Of a DNA stretch of 64,000 nt, positions 21,601 to 32,836 are shown piece by piece. Below the pieces are notes generated by a model. It saw nothing but the letters and a program-made list of their open reading frames with translations. It did not search any database and was not told the origin of the DNA. The DNA is taken from positions 186,001 through 250,000 of the forward strand of contig JAUZTG010000042.1 of NCBI GenBank assembly GCA_030734395.1. The letters are read 5' to 3'. The stretch comes from Sarocladium kiliense. Lineage: Eukaryota; Ascomycota; Sordariomycetes; Hypocreales; Sarocladiaceae. The translations under genes were made by a program, and so were the position numbers. Positions within the stretch are counted from its first letter, which is position 1. Each line of letters opens with the position of its first letter.

Positions 21601-22869
21601 CTATACATCCCACTCCTCCTCGGCCTCCTCGGTTGGCTCGTCCTTAGAAGACAACGCGGAGAAAGATCCAAAGTTCTTCGACGCTCCAGATGTTGTCTTG
21701 GGTGCGGGTGCGGGTGCGGGCCTCACTGGCTGTGCAGCGGGCTTCTGGCTATCCTTGATCGGAGCTGATGTCTGCTCGTCGCCGGATGAGGCAGATGACA
21801 CCTGTTTGTTCTTCTTGGCCTTGACGGACTTGCTCTGCACGGTGCTCCACTCATCGGCGTCGTCCTTGAGCTTCTCCATCTGCTCCTCCTCGGACGGTAA
21901 AGTAGCAATCCAGTTTGCATCAGCCTTAGTCTTCTCAGCCGCCTTGGCACCGGCTGGCTTCTCGAAGGTGTCGAGAGGCTGGTGAAGGCCATTGGTGTCA
22001 GCAGCCTTGGATCCCTCGCTTGCCGGCGCACCCTCAGACCAGGCAGACTTGTTGCCATTGGCAGCAGTAAACTGGGAGCCATCCTTGGCGGCGCGTCCCT
22101 CAGCGATGCGGGCCGTCCGACGCTGACGCTCTTCGAGAACCTTGCGCTCCTTCTCGGCCTCCTGGCGAGCTTCCTTGGCAGCTTCAGCCTTCTTTCGGTT
22201 CTGGCGCTGCTTCTTCGTTTCCACAACCTCAGGAGCCTTGGCCGCCTTGGGCTTGGCCTTGGGCTTCTCGGTCGGCTCGGTCAGGCGCAGGACGGAAGGG
22301 CCCTTGGGAGCAGGCTCAAGCATGTCGGCAACGCCGCTGGGATCAGCCGGCGCAACCTCAGGGGACTGGATGGGTGAGGGCTCATCATCTGCGTCGCCGC
22401 CGGTGGTTGAGGAAGGCGGAGACTGTGCATCCTGATTGGCGGGCTCGTTGGCCTTGCCAACGCGGGACTGCTTCACAGTCTTCTCACGCTGCTTCCCACC
22501 CTCGGTCTTGTTCAGGAACTTCTTACCCTCCTGAGCCTTAACCAATTGCTGAGCAAAGGCGAGGTCGTTGTCGCTCTTCTCAGGCTTGCTCTTGGCTTTG
22601 CTCGCATACGTCTCGGGCTCAGCTGGTGCAGGTTGCGGTGCTTGTTGGGCTTTGACCGACTCAGAAGCGAAGCTTTGGAGACGCTGCTTCTTCTTCCGGT
22701 CCTCCTTGCGCGGCTCAGGTTGTGATGAGCGAGCAGCCTTAGTGTCGACTGCGTTTGTTCGCTTCTTGTTGTCTGCTGACCGAAGGTGGTAGACGGCGTA
22801 GCCGGCAGCAGCTAGGACAGCATAGCCACCAATGGTGTAGACATAGTTCATGTTTGTGGAGTCGGCCAT
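21601..22869 (-). CDS. Single-pass membrane protein with Lys/Glu/Ala-rich tail, unknown function
   Basis: 422 aa, single exon, start at the ATG at 22869 (frame extends upstream only through non-ATG codons). A single hydrophobic segment lies at the N-terminus (YVYTIGGYAVLAAAGYAVYHL, about residues 9-29) followed by a basic KK/R cluster, the arrangement of an ER or mitochondrial outer-membrane anchor with the bulk in the cytosol. The rest is low-complexity and charged: a Lys/Arg/Glu/Ala coiled-coil region about residues 225-285 and Pro/Ala-rich linkers. It ends in acidic EEAEEEWDV, and a tryptophan-bearing repeat-like element (WIATLPSEEEQMEKL, DEWSTVQ) precedes it. I know this only as a conserved ascomycete hypothetical protein; the coiled-coil could bind RNA or ribosomes, which is a guess. 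Confidence 0.8.
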   Translation of the reverse strand: MADSTNMNYVYTIGGYAVLAAAGYAVYHLRSADNKKRTNAVDTKAARSSQPEPRKEDRKKKQRLQSFASESVKAQQAPQPAPAEPETYASKAKSKPEKSDNDLAFAQQLVKAQEGKKFLNKTEGGKQREKTVKQSRVGKANEPANQDAQSPPSSTTGGDADDEPSPIQSPEVAPADPSGVADMLEPAPKGPSVLRLTEPTEKPKAKPKAAKAPEVVETKKQRQNRKKAEAAKEARQEAEKERKVLEERQRRTARIAEGRAAKDGSQFTAANGNKSAWSEGAPASEGSKAADTNGLHQPLDTFEKPAGAKAAEKTKADANWIATLPSEEEQMEKLKDDADEWSTVQSKSVKAKKNKQVSSASSGDEQTSAPIKDSQKPAAQPVRPAPAPAPKTTSGASKNFGSFSALSSKDEPTEEAEEEWDV

Positions 22870-24571
22870 TGTGTCGGATGGCTTTGATTGATGCACAGAG
22901 GTATATTTAGATGGTCAGAGAGGCCACGGAGATTAGAGGCGAGCTTCGGGAGAAAGTCGGCGGCAAGTGCGGTGGTAGAAGGAAATCGGAAGTTTCAGTG
23001 GAAAGAATTGAGTGAGACTATCTCGATTGTGTTTCGGCGTGAGACAGGACCTCAGCTGGTGGTTGGGGGCGAAGGTCCGGAAGGCGGTTATGGCAGGCGA
23101 GGTCTATGAGGCCAGGCTGTCCCTTGCCCGGTACGCAGATCGGGACGGCGATGCGAATGTGAGGTAGGCGATAGGTGATGCAGAGATTGACCTGCAGCGG
23201 AGGATTTGAAGGTGTAGAAAGTGGTGAGGGGGAGGGAGACGTGGGGAGGAGGGAGGGAAGATGGAATGTGACGAGAGAAAAGAAAGTTAGAGAAACGTGA
23301 AGCTTGTGGTGGTGAGACTCCAAGCTGGCAGCACAAGCTTGACGGGAGGCGGCCAGCTGCACGCACACGCTTCGGGAGCGGTAGGGGCGGTGCAAGGGGC
23401 TGAAGTGTAAGGTGGCTTTATCCACCGCCGCAGCGCCTGCTCTGCCTGTATTTTGGGCCTTTGTAGGGCATTTCTGTGATGCTACAGTGCCATGGTACGC
23501 CGTCGTTCGCTGCTACGTGGCCTGGTTCCAGTGGGTCCCCCCTGAAAGGAAGCATACTGGGGAATAACCAACCATTAGTCATCACAGACTTCCGGCTACC
23601 CTAAAAGGCGTCCAGGTCTGTCGATACCAAACATAGTTGTACTTTGGTTTTAATGTTGGTTTTAATGCAACTACAATTAGCCATAGACTGTGTCCATAAG
23701 TGCCTTACCCCTGGTTCTCCTGATTTGTCCCGCAACATCGTACCCGGCGATTATCCCGCGTGCCCTGGTTTTGATTTAGATAGATGCATTCAGACGTATG
23801 CAATATTGGGAGCAACCCGGTCCAATTGGGGAGTAAACACATATAAAGTTGTTGAGCTCCTTGACAAGTAAGCAGAGTCGGAGTAAAAAATGTATCTTTT
23901 ATCCAGAGGCTACGCATATCAAGCTTTGGTCGAGGTTGTGAGCGGATAGGTCGCATACCTTTCTTGCGAAGAAGCTCCAAACCGGGGAAGCCCGCCCGGG
24001 GGAGCGCTTTGCGCATGTATGTCACATGCGCCTTCAGCGAAGTCGCAGGTCCAACCGGGCATTACGGATGTGTCAAAGATTCACGATCTGTTCGCGGCTT
24101 ATTCACCTGCCTATGTCACGGCATTTTGCATATCGTGATATGTTTCCCCGCGTACGATTCCCCATACCGGCCGTGTCCGGCCGACTGGCCCCAAAAGTCA
24201 TTACGAAACAGGCATCTCTTGGCCAGCCATGCCGAAGAAGGGATCTTAGGTAGCTCGCACACATAAACTTACTGCTAGTACTCCGTAGAGCAGATCAGTA
24301 CCTCTCTAAGCCGTCGGACACGGTCAGCTTGCGCCCTGTCGACCCCACCTGCCCACCCTCGCTATCGGAGTCGTGAGGGGCACACCTCAAGAAAGATATC
24401 GCTGAGTGTTGGAGAAAGAGTCTGAACTTTCTCTCGCGTATATCACTTACCTAGACCTCTACTACCTTCCTACCAACACGGCCTCGGGATCTGGTGCATT
24501 TGTTTGGGTTTGTCATTCGTGTCTTTGTGTTCCTCGAATCGACTACTGAAAGCTGTCCGATTTTGTTCACC
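22870..24571. promoter_or_regulatory. Divergent intergenic region
   Basis: 1.7 kb between divergently transcribed genes (membrane protein on minus, nucleoside hydrolase on plus). No gene, RNA or repeat recognised. Confidence 0.5.
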
Positions 24572-26048
24572 ATGGCTCCGCACAAGATTATTATCGACAC
24601 CGATCCAGGTGAGTTTGAGCTCCGAATCTATAGCGAGTATGAATCTCATGTTGAATGTTTTACCAGGGGTGGACGATATGGTCGGCCTCCTTCTGTCCCT
24701 TAGTGCGACCCCAGAGGAACTCGACATTCTCCTGATTTCTGTCACGTATGGCAACGTGCCTCTCAAGAAGTATGATGTTCTCCCCAAGCTCTCTCGCTCA
24801 TAGCACTGACGTCCACACAGTACCCTGAAGAACACTGTGGCACTCTTCCATGTCTTGGAGAAGGAGTTGGAATGGAGAAAGTCGGTTGGCCGTCCTCTGG
24901 GATATGAAGCTATGCGCAAGAGCAAGCCCCTCATCGCCGTTGGACCGGTCCATCCACTGGAGGAGGAAGAGCTTATGCTTGATTATTTTCGTATGTGATG
25001 CAGACCGCCAAGAGCCCCGCGAACGAAACGACAGCCGCTGACTCACAACTCAGACGGAGTCGACGGGCTTCACAATGTATATGAAGCACACCCTCATCTC
25101 ACCCCAGCCGAGACATGGCAGACCTTGTTCCATGACGAGACTGCTGCCGACGCGACGTCTCCTTATTTCACCGCCTCCAAGACGCCAGGCCACAAGGAAA
25201 TCCTCCGCATTTTGCGTGAAGAACCCGTCGACACTGTTAGCATTCTCGTTTGGGGCCCCCTGACTAACATTGCCATCGCTGCCTCTGAGGATCCAGAGAC
25301 CCTCCTCAAGGCGAAGGAGATCGTTGTGATGGGCGGTGCAGTTCATCACGAGGGCAACGTCACTCCTGTTGCAGAGTTCAACTGTTATGCTGACCCTGTG
25401 GCGGCTGCCCGCGTGTATGCTCTGACCTCACCAGACCCAAAGACGACCATGCCTCCCATGCCGCACAAGATTCCTGACGGCATGCATGTTCTCCCTCCCT
25501 ACCCTGAGAAGCTCAGCCGTACGCTCAAGTTGACTCTGTGCCCACTCGATATCACGACTCCCCATCAGGTCACTCGTACGCAGTACACTGAGCGGATCAA
25601 GCCCTTCCTTGATGCTGGCAGCCCACTCGCTACCTGGACCGCGCACTTCATGGACGGCTGTCTACGCAAGTGCGAGTCAATGGAAGGGGAAGGCGCCGGC
25701 CTGTGCCTTCACGATCCCTTCACGGTGTGGTATATGCTTCTGCACGACGATCCCGCGTGGAAGACTCCTGCTCAGCTTGAAGACATTCGCGTCGAGACAG
25801 CCGGTCATTGGACCAAGGGCATGCACGTCGTGGACCAACGTGGCAAGAAGGATGACTCCGGCGAGACTGTAACGGCATCAGAGCCCACGAAGCCAGAGCC
25901 GGAGGCTGAAGAGCTGACCTTGGAGGGTGACCACGTCGATCACCAGAGCTGGCGTAATCCGCGAGGCGGCAACCGCATCAAACGCATCATCTCGTCGCCA
26001 GGATTTGATGCATTCAAGGACTTCTGGATGGAGCGGGTTTACGGCTGA
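24572..26048 (+). CDS. Inosine-uridine preferring nucleoside hydrolase family protein
   Basis: Predicted purine/pyrimidine ribonucleoside hydrolase of 434 aa. Four exons: 24572-24608, 24667-24769, 24821-24990, 25054-26048. Introns are 58, 51 and 63 nt with GTGAGT, GTATGA and GTATGT donors, and all joins keep the frame. The calcium-binding signature DTDPGVDDM (Asp9, Asp11, Asp15, Asp16) is split by the first intron and restored on splicing. Other family blocks follow: WGPLTNIAIA, VVMGGAVHHEGNVTPVAEFNCYADP, and LHDP near the C-terminus for the last metal-binding aspartate. The protein is about 100 residues longer than bacterial members; the extra part includes an inserted segment around residues 230-250 and a Glu/Pro-rich stretch before the final helix. 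No signal peptide, so cytosolic nucleoside salvage is the likely role. Confidence 0.93.
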
Positions 26049-26434
26049 GTCTCATGTCAGCCACTGCTTGCATGTACGAGGATGTAGATAGGGAGTAACC
26101 CAACCCGAGTCAAAAGAACTTCAAAGCGTACCCTTCGTTGTAAATTTCGTATGAATCGACCAAAAACATCTAGTGAGCTGGTCTCCAAGCCATCAACCAG
26201 GCTTCCCTGAGCCAGGTAAACCAAAGAACTTTCCCATCCTGAAACGCCCCTGGGTTGGCACCAAATCTTCCAAGCTCTTATATGCGTACCGCTGGTGTGT
26301 CCATCTCTCCTGGTATCGCCGAAATGAATATCAAACATGTAACAAAACGTGAAGAGGCGTAAGGTCGGAAGGGAGGGAAGCGGGCCTCCGTAGGTTGCAA
26401 AACTCGGCGCCTCACCGCCACGGCCTACGCAACG
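26049..26434. other. Convergent 3' flanks
   Basis: About 390 bp between the stop codons of the nucleoside hydrolase and LSM8. Nothing recognised. Confidence 0.5.
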
Positions 26435-26857
26435 CTATACGTGTTTTATGCCTCCAATCGCCGACCCCTTGACTTCTGTCCAATTTATGCTCTCGTCGAG
26501 CTTCTCGTCTACAAGTCCCACGGAACAGACGTTGTCGCCGCGCACGAGGTAGAGCCCGAGGGGAACTTCGGAGGAAGATTCGTCATCGTCAGGCGTTCGG
26601 ATGAGTCGTTCGACGGCGCCATTGAGAACCTGCCTATGCGTCAGTCTATGCGATCCAAAGATTACCAGGCTGAAAGTGCCGCAGCATACGAGATTTGTGC
26701 TGTTGTCTGCTGCTGCAAGTGTACCGACGAGAATCCGAGAGTCGGCGGTCACGATGAGGACCTTCTCTACGCGGAGGAATGAACATTAGCTGACTAGCTT
26801 TGTGCTTTGGTCAAAGCACCGGGACGTACTGTTCAGGTATCCTCCGAGTGTCGCCAT
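26435..26857 (-). CDS. LSM8: U6 snRNA-associated Sm-like protein LSM8
   Basis: 99 aa from three exons: 26857-26830, 26766-26690, 26629-26435. The introns are 63 and 60 nt (donors GTACGT and GTATGC, acceptors CGTAG and GGCAG). Splicing gives MATLGGYLNKKVLIVTADSR at the N-terminus. The Sm fold follows: Sm1 motif with ILVGTLAAADNSTNLVL and Sm2 motif LYLVRGDNVCSVG (the RGDNV that contacts RNA). The C-terminal block VDEKLDESINWTEVKG and the ending GGIKHV are specific to LSM8 rather than other Lsm proteins. LSM8 replaces LSM1 in the nuclear Lsm2-8 ring, which binds the U-rich 3' end of U6 snRNA. About 510 bp upstream on the same strand lies the U2 snRNA gene. Confidence 0.96.
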
Positions 26858-27369
26858 GATTGCGATTGGTCTTCTGCTCCGCGTTGGTCGCGAGGAGAGG
26901 TTGGGTGAGGGGAGGCAAGGTCGGTTTGGAGAGGTTCAAGTCCGTGGGCACTGGATGCTGAGCTCTGTTAAGGTGGGGACAGACTCAAGGACCCCTCCTC
27001 AACCAGCTTCAGCACTTTTTTGATAGCTTGCTTAGATCCAGGTTGTGGTTTTGGCTACGAGACAGGCTGACAAGCTATTCTATCGTCTGCTTTGGCACGC
27101 ACGGGTTCTATTCAGGATAATACAATGATCGAAGCTGCCTTTATCAAGACCATCCGTACTACCTCACAAGCTCGGCCTTGCGTGCTGACCACGCTTTCAT
27201 TGCAACCCAATCTAAAATCTACGATCTACACGGCATTCAACATCAATTTGGCCCTTATCGCACTTTGACATTCGGGGGTCAGCAGGTCAGTTTTAGGACT
27301 TTCATCATCGGAGGCAACGTTCATCTCTTCTTCACCCCGCGGGACCAGCCCGCCAGAGCAATGAAAAGG
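26858..27369. other. Intergenic between LSM8 and U2 snRNA
   Basis: About 510 bp containing the LSM8 promoter and the U2 3' flank, both read on the minus strand. No further gene seen. Confidence 0.45.
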
Positions 27370-27557
27370 GTTCGCGTCACCTGGAGGCAGTGTAATACCA
27401 GGGACACAGTGGGCGGAATCATGTGCAAGCACAGAGGAAACCACCCGGGGTAACCAAAAATAGGAATAATCAATGTCGGTCTCCTTAGAGACCTTTCAGA
27501 GATTAAACTGAAAAGAACAGATACTACACTTGATCTAAGCCAAAAGGCAAAGAGAGC
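27370..27557 (-). ncRNA. U2 spliceosomal snRNA
   Basis: About 188 nt on the minus strand; ends are estimated to within a few bases. The 5' part reads GCCTTTTGGCTTAGATCAAG then TGTAGTATCTGTTC, the highly conserved U2 region whose GTAGTA pairs with the intron branch site. Next come CAGTTTAATCTCTGA, a stem-loop II hairpin (GGTCTC pairing with GAGACC), the Sm site ATTTTTGG, and stem-loop IV CCTGGTATTACACTGCCTCC followed by AGG, which keeps the U2A'/U2B'' binding loop. Upstream, a TATAAA element lies on the minus strand at about 27611-27616, some 55 nt before the 5' end, as in fungal pol II snRNA promoters. No protein frame competes with this call. Confidence 0.96.
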
Positions 27558-28229
27558 TGAAGAGAGAAAGGAAAGAAAAATTCCAAAACGGAGGGGAGGG
27601 ACGGAGTGGTTTTATAGCTTTGGAGGGGCACTGGGCGGTGAGCCGCTGATTGTGAGCGCGGCAGAAAAAAAATGCAGGAGGCCCACTGGATGGCTGGTGC
27701 CTGCAACTCACCGACGGCCGCCGCCCCACTACCGACATCATGACAGCTGGTGAGCGGTCTGTCAAACCCAAAGCTGCCTGATTCACAGTATCACAATCAG
27801 TCAAACAGAGCACATGACGCAGGAAGTCAAAATACTGATTGCAGATTTTCAGAGCTCTTATTTCTCATTGGACGAATATTCAATTGTTGCCTACTGCCCT
27901 TTGTCCTTCAAATCAGTAAGGGTATCGTCTCTCGTTGACTTGGTGACTCAATGCTACCAGCCTCATCCCTCTTGCGCTGGCTGTACCGATCCCTGATCTG
28001 CAAGCTTTGTGCTCCAAACGCCGAATGTGATGTGAAAGTCTAACGCCAGCTCTGCACGAGCACCCATGTCCTGTCCACAAGACCTAATTACCTTCTCGCT
28101 GGCATGAGGGTGAAACATGATGATCCTCACCTCAGCCTCATAATACGTTGGGGAATTAGTGTCCACCAACTTAGGGCCTCTGGCAATGACGATTCGATCT
28201 TTGCCATACCATAGCTTATTGCAGAAGCG
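27558..28229. promoter_or_regulatory. U2 promoter and cyclin 3' flank
   Basis: About 670 bp. The left side carries the U2 promoter with the TATAAA near 27611; the right side is the 3' flank of the cyclin gene. No other feature seen. Confidence 0.5.
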
Positions 28230-29562
28230 CTACTCTTCCATCAGCTCCCCCTCCTCGCCCTCTGACATGTGCCGTCTCTTGTCTGGGCGGTCGTCCAAAT
28301 CTTCTGCCGGTTCCCGCTTTGACGGAGTTGCGTCTCGTATTTGATGACGCGCTGCATCACCGGTGTCCATGTCTTTATCCTTGGCATTGCCATTCATTTT
28401 GCCAGGACTGACGTCCATCGGTGTTCCTGCACCTGACTTGGACGACATGGTATCCGGCTGGCTCAGTAATGTCTCTCCCCTACGTCTCGTGACGTCCAGA
28501 GTGTATGCTGGTGATGGCAATGATGGGTTTTGCTTCTTCAAAGGATTTTCCGTGTAGAACTCGCGCATCAACTCGATCGCTTTGGCGCAACGGCTCTCGT
28601 CGCCCTTGAGGTAAACCCACCATGGGTCTCCGTGTACATCATCAATTTGCTGGTTCGTGTGAACACTGGCAAAGTATATCGCACTGATAGCCACATCCCG
28701 GGCTTCGATAAGCAGCGGGATTGCCGTCAGGCAAGCGTCGTTGCAGAATGCCCATGCCGCTTGTCTCAGATGCTTATTGTGCACAATGTCCAGCTGCCCG
28801 AGAAGCTCGAAAAGATGTCGATAAGGATTGTCGATCATGAGATCAAACGTGAGCTGCTCGAGCATAAGTTCTTCGTATGTTAGGATCGTATCCCTCCAAC
28901 GCCAGTACTCCTTATCTTGCTCGTCAATGAGCAGCTTCGTGTTCTTCTGGGCGACTTTTGCGACAGCGATGATAATATCTTTCGTCTTTCGGCAATTCTC
29001 TTCAACCTTGTTTGCAAGGAACAGTGCTGTTGCGGATATATTCTGCAAGAGTCAATCGGCTGGTCTCGCCAACACCAATCGCTGAGGGACTCACATAGTG
29101 ATGGATGCCCCCTTTGGACGGCTCCATGCTGTATCGCATGTAGAATCTGTGGAAGAGCACTCCAGCTACCCACAGCGTAATTTGGGGCAAGTCAAGCATG
29201 ACACCAGCCTGGTATATGAAGTTGACACCCTTCGCACGTCGCAACCGCTCTTCTGAGGGTGGAACACCTTCCACTATGGACGGAGTGCTCTGGACCTCTT
29301 CTGTCGTGAAGAACCACTGACTGAGACCCGGCAATGGGGTCCTGTCCCGGGATACCGCGCGCGATTGAGGTCCGCTGCGCGTCGATGACCTCGGTGGCGA
29401 TGTTCGGGAGCTTGCCTGAGGCGGTGTCGGCACCGCGGGCGGGAAATCTTTTCGTCGCGGCGGGGATCGCGACGTTCGCTCGGGCTTCGCAGCACTTCCT
29501 GTCGCAGTCGGCGGTTGGTAGCCCTCCCGTGCGGGACGGTACCTGTCGAGGCTGCTGGCCAT
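28230..29562 (-). CDS. Transcription-type cyclin (Pch1/cyclin K/T-like)
   Basis: 426 aa from two exons, 29562-29095 and 29042-28230, with a 52-nt intron (GTGAGT donor, CTTGCAG acceptor). An N-terminal Pro/Ser/Arg-rich segment (about 85 residues) precedes a two-fold cyclin box. The first fold starts SQWFFTTEEVQSTPSI and includes AKGVNFIYQAGVMLDLPQ and FLANKVEENCRKTKDII. The second holds YWRWRDTILTYEELMLEQLTFDL and the AIYFAS segment. The WRWRDTIL signature and KVEEN are typical of cyclins that pair with CDK9/CTDK-type kinases and phosphorylate the RNA polymerase II tail (S. pombe Pch1, metazoan cyclins K and T), rather than cyclin L or cell-cycle cyclins. The C-terminus is disordered and acidic. 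Its start lies 350 bp from the PRP4 stop, same strand. Confidence 0.9.
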
Positions 29563-29912
29563 CTTTCCTGTGTTGTTATGTCGTGACGACTCTCGTTGTG
29601 GTGTGCTCTTGAATTGCGTGCATGGAGAAGAGTGGTGTGCCCGCGACAAAGATGAAGGGTTGATTGGGTGGACATCTTTGGGATGGTACTGTCGCAGAGG
29701 TTCTACGTCGATCGTCGTTTATCTAATCGCCTGTAACAAAGACTGGGGCATCAGGTGACACCGTCCCATGTTCGCCGCGCCTACCCTACATGAGTATACT
29801 CAGGAGATGATCGAAGGAGTCGGTACGATGAAATGGAGAGCTTTGCTCGTAATAGGAAATTCTCAATCCACTTGGAATCATGGGTATCTTCGCATTTGAT
29901 CTATTATCTAAA
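29563..29912. promoter_or_regulatory. Cyclin promoter and PRP4 3' flank
   Basis: About 350 bp, no gene or repeat recognised. Confidence 0.45.
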
Positions 29913-31475
29913 TTACAATGACTCGCCGTCGTTGCGGCCCCAAAGCTTGACTGTGCGATCATGTCCTCCACTGACAATCCACTTCCCGTCCTTGCTGTAA
30001 TCGACGCTTGCTACAGGTCCAGTGTGTCCACTCAGTGTCTGAATGAGCGACCAGTCGTCTGCTGAAAAGATTCGCACATTCCGGTCAAATCCACTCGAAA
30101 CGAAGAACGAGCCAGACTTTTTGGGCAGCTGGTTTCCCTTCTCATCCAGGCCTGGCGCAATACCATCCAGTGGCTCATCCAGTCCTTTGAACCACCTCAT
30201 ATCGGACACGGCACTCGTGTGAGCACCAATGCCACCAGTGCGTTGAACTTTGCGGACGTCCCAGCACTTGATCCATCCGTCAGCGGACCCTGTTAAGACT
30301 CGATGTCCATCAGCGCCCCAGTCAAGTGCATGGATGGGTTTGATGTGACCATCGAGGTGACCATCCAGAATCATGACCGTTCTACCAGACCGCAGGTCCC
30401 ATATCCTGCCTATGCTGTCGAGACCAGCACTCGCTAGCAACGAGCCATCCGTGTTGAAGCTGATCGCGTAGACTCCTCTTGAATGACCCTCTTGAAGGAG
30501 GACTTCAGTGCTTTTCTCAACATCCCACAACCGCCAAGAAGTGTCTTCCGAAGCTGAAGCGAGATATTTTCCAGATGGATGGAACTCGACACGGCACACA
30601 CGCTGGGAATGGCCGGTGAGCGTCGATAATGGCGTGTCTTGATTGAGAGACCAGAGGTTGACGTTGCCTTCCGCGCCGCCTGAAGCCAGGTTTACTGCAT
30701 CTGGTGAAACGCCCTTTTCAGCAATAGTGGCACCTGGGAACCAGGATAAGCCGCTGATCTTGTTCGTATGTCCGCGGTACGTCATGCGGTCGTTCAGGTT
30801 TGGGATCTCGACGAGCTTGACTTGACCTCCCCAATTGCCTACAGCGACCAGCTCACCATTCGGCGATATCCTCGTCATGCTGATATGACGCTCTCCCACA
30901 GTTTGACTGCCTTGAAGCTCGAATTGCTGCAGCCTCTCCTTAAGGCCCTTGCGAAATTTGACCTGGGTTCGGAGCGGAATGGTCGACTCGTTTTTTTGGT
31001 GGGCTGTCCTTCGCTTTGCCCGCGGCAGCGAGTATGATGCGATGTATTGGCGAGCTTTCAAAAGCTCGTCACCGCCTCTTGTGTAGAACTCCTCTTCTTG
31101 TTCCTCAGCCTCATCCTCGTCAGCCGCGTCCTCCATGGTGATGTCACCATTCTCAAGACCAGCCATCTCGGCCTGAATCGTCATGAGCTCTCGTAAGCGG
31201 TCTCTCCTCTCCGCTTTGCCCTCGCCGAAGAGCGTTATAGGCTCGCCCATCTCCCTCAGCCGGGCGCGTACGCGGGCATCGTCGGTAGGCACAGTCATGG
31301 CGGCGGCGAGTCGCTTGCGGTTGAACTGGTTCATGATGGCAGAGGCCTTTTCGGAGCCAGCGCCGGCGCCATCCATTGGTATATCATAGTCATGATCATC
31401 GGGGAGGTCTTCGAGCGCGATGCCTTTGGATGGCTCAGCGTCCTCGACGTAGGCTTGTCTCGAAGGGTGCATCAT
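29913..31475 (-). CDS. PRP4: U4/U6 snRNP splicing factor PRP4
   Basis: 520 aa, single exon, start at the first of two adjacent ATGs at 31475. The N-terminal PRP4 domain is present (VPTDDARVRARLREMGEPIT followed by LFGE, about residues 62-86), followed by a helical acid-rich linker and a C-terminal WD40 propeller of seven repeats from about residue 195, with WD or equivalent ends such as WRLWDVE, GRIWDLR, IKCWDVR and VKLWGRN. This architecture is specific to PRP4 (human PRPF4), which binds U4/U6 with PRP3 and the H-type cyclophilin in the tri-snRNP. Divergent from the S6K-like kinase at 32837. Confidence 0.95.
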   Translation of the reverse strand: MMHPSRQAYVEDAEPSKGIALEDLPDDHDYDIPMDGAGAGSEKASAIMNQFNRKRLAAAMTVPTDDARVRARLREMGEPITLFGEGKAERRDRLRELMTIQAEMAGLENGDITMEDAADEDEAEEQEEEFYTRGGDELLKARQYIASYSLPRAKRRTAHQKNESTIPLRTQVKFRKGLKERLQQFELQGSQTVGERHISMTRISPNGELVAVGNWGGQVKLVEIPNLNDRMTYRGHTNKISGLSWFPGATIAEKGVSPDAVNLASGGAEGNVNLWSLNQDTPLSTLTGHSQRVCRVEFHPSGKYLASASEDTSWRLWDVEKSTEVLLQEGHSRGVYAISFNTDGSLLASAGLDSIGRIWDLRSGRTVMILDGHLDGHIKPIHALDWGADGHRVLTGSADGWIKCWDVRKVQRTGGIGAHTSAVSDMRWFKGLDEPLDGIAPGLDEKGNQLPKKSGSFFVSSGFDRNVRIFSADDWSLIQTLSGHTGPVASVDYSKDGKWIVSGGHDRTVKLWGRNDGESL

Positions 31476-32836
31476 GATGGGCGGCTGGTGGCAGGGTTGG
31501 CCCCGCGAAGCCGTAGAGCGTAAATGGAAACTGATATAGAGAAAGGAGACTCGGAAGTAGCTCTGGAAGAATTAGAGTTCGAGAACAGCCAAAAAGGCAA
31601 CGACGCGTTGAGAGTTCGTGGGTTGGGTGATGCCGCAAGCTCAAGGGTCTTCACATGCCTGTCGCGATCTCGAAATTTCCCAGCATTGACGGCACGGCCA
31701 CAGCTTCGTACCGGCCTCCGGCGGCTTTTTTGCCCGAAGCCTGATGGGCTCCGCGGTGGTAACGCGTGGAGACAGCTAAAGCGCGTTAATTTTCAGTGGC
31801 AGGACCACTTAAGGCACTGGCAATTACCCCACGTTAGGCTGTCGGACACCCCGGGTTCAATGGGTTTTTAGGGCGCCGGAGAGTCAGATCTGGTGCCCAG
31901 CACGGGTATCGTTGGCAGCTCAAGGGGAGGGGTGCCCTGCTTTGCGACACGCCGATGAGATGCTGTGCCTTTTCATGCATTGCAGCCACGTTGCATGGTT
32001 GCTCACTTGCATCATGAAATTAGGATCGCGACGACAGGAGCAATGGTCTTTGGCTTTCTGTGAGTGCATTCTACAAATACGTGGATTGATCCAGCTTGTG
32101 TACCTCCCACTGGTCCGTCACAATGCGACAGTAGTCGCACAAAGCTTTCAGCCCAGGTGAACCCAGCGCCAACCCAGAACCCAAAAGCACCTGGCTCTCG
32201 GCAAGGGATCACCACAGTCACCAATCCGGGAGGTGCAGCCTTCCAGCGACAGGGGCGTTAATTACGGCGTGTCATGCGGTGTCAGCGGCATGTGAATGGC
32301 TCCTCCCTCGTTCAGCCCAGCTCAGCTCCCTATTGTTGGCCTGAACAGAGATTTCCCCGTCCGTGCAGCGCGTTCCAGTGCCTCGCCTTTGCTGTGCTTC
32401 ACACTTTTTTCTTGCTTTGAGCCAAAAAGACCCGCCAAACCCACTCCCTTGTCCTCTCGCCTTTCTCCCTTTGAATTCCCTCCCTCTGCACACCTTTTGG
32501 TGAACTTCACATACACCTGCCGTCGACAAACTCTGTTCCTCCACCAAACGACTTTTACCATAAGACGCCTCGAACGATTATTACCTGCCAAATGCATACA
32601 CCAAAGCCTTACGCCTCCCGTGCCTGCTTCTTCACCCACCAGATGCTTGTCTCGAGCCACCTCAAAGTCCACCACCACCACGAGTCCGAGTTGCGCGCAG
32701 ATCCGGAGCGTCGTCGCGGCTCGCCCTGAACGAGTCCGCCCGACGACACGTTAAACCTCATTCTCTTGAGGGAGAAATTGCAAGAAAATAAAAAATCACT
32801 CTCAATATCAAACTTGGCTTCGTGCCTGTCGCAACC
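31476..32836. promoter_or_regulatory. Divergent promoter and C/T-rich leader
   Basis: 1.36 kb between PRP4 (minus) and the kinase (plus). The right third (about 32290-32760) is strongly C/T-rich, as expected for the leader of the kinase transcript. No further gene seen. Confidence 0.5.
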
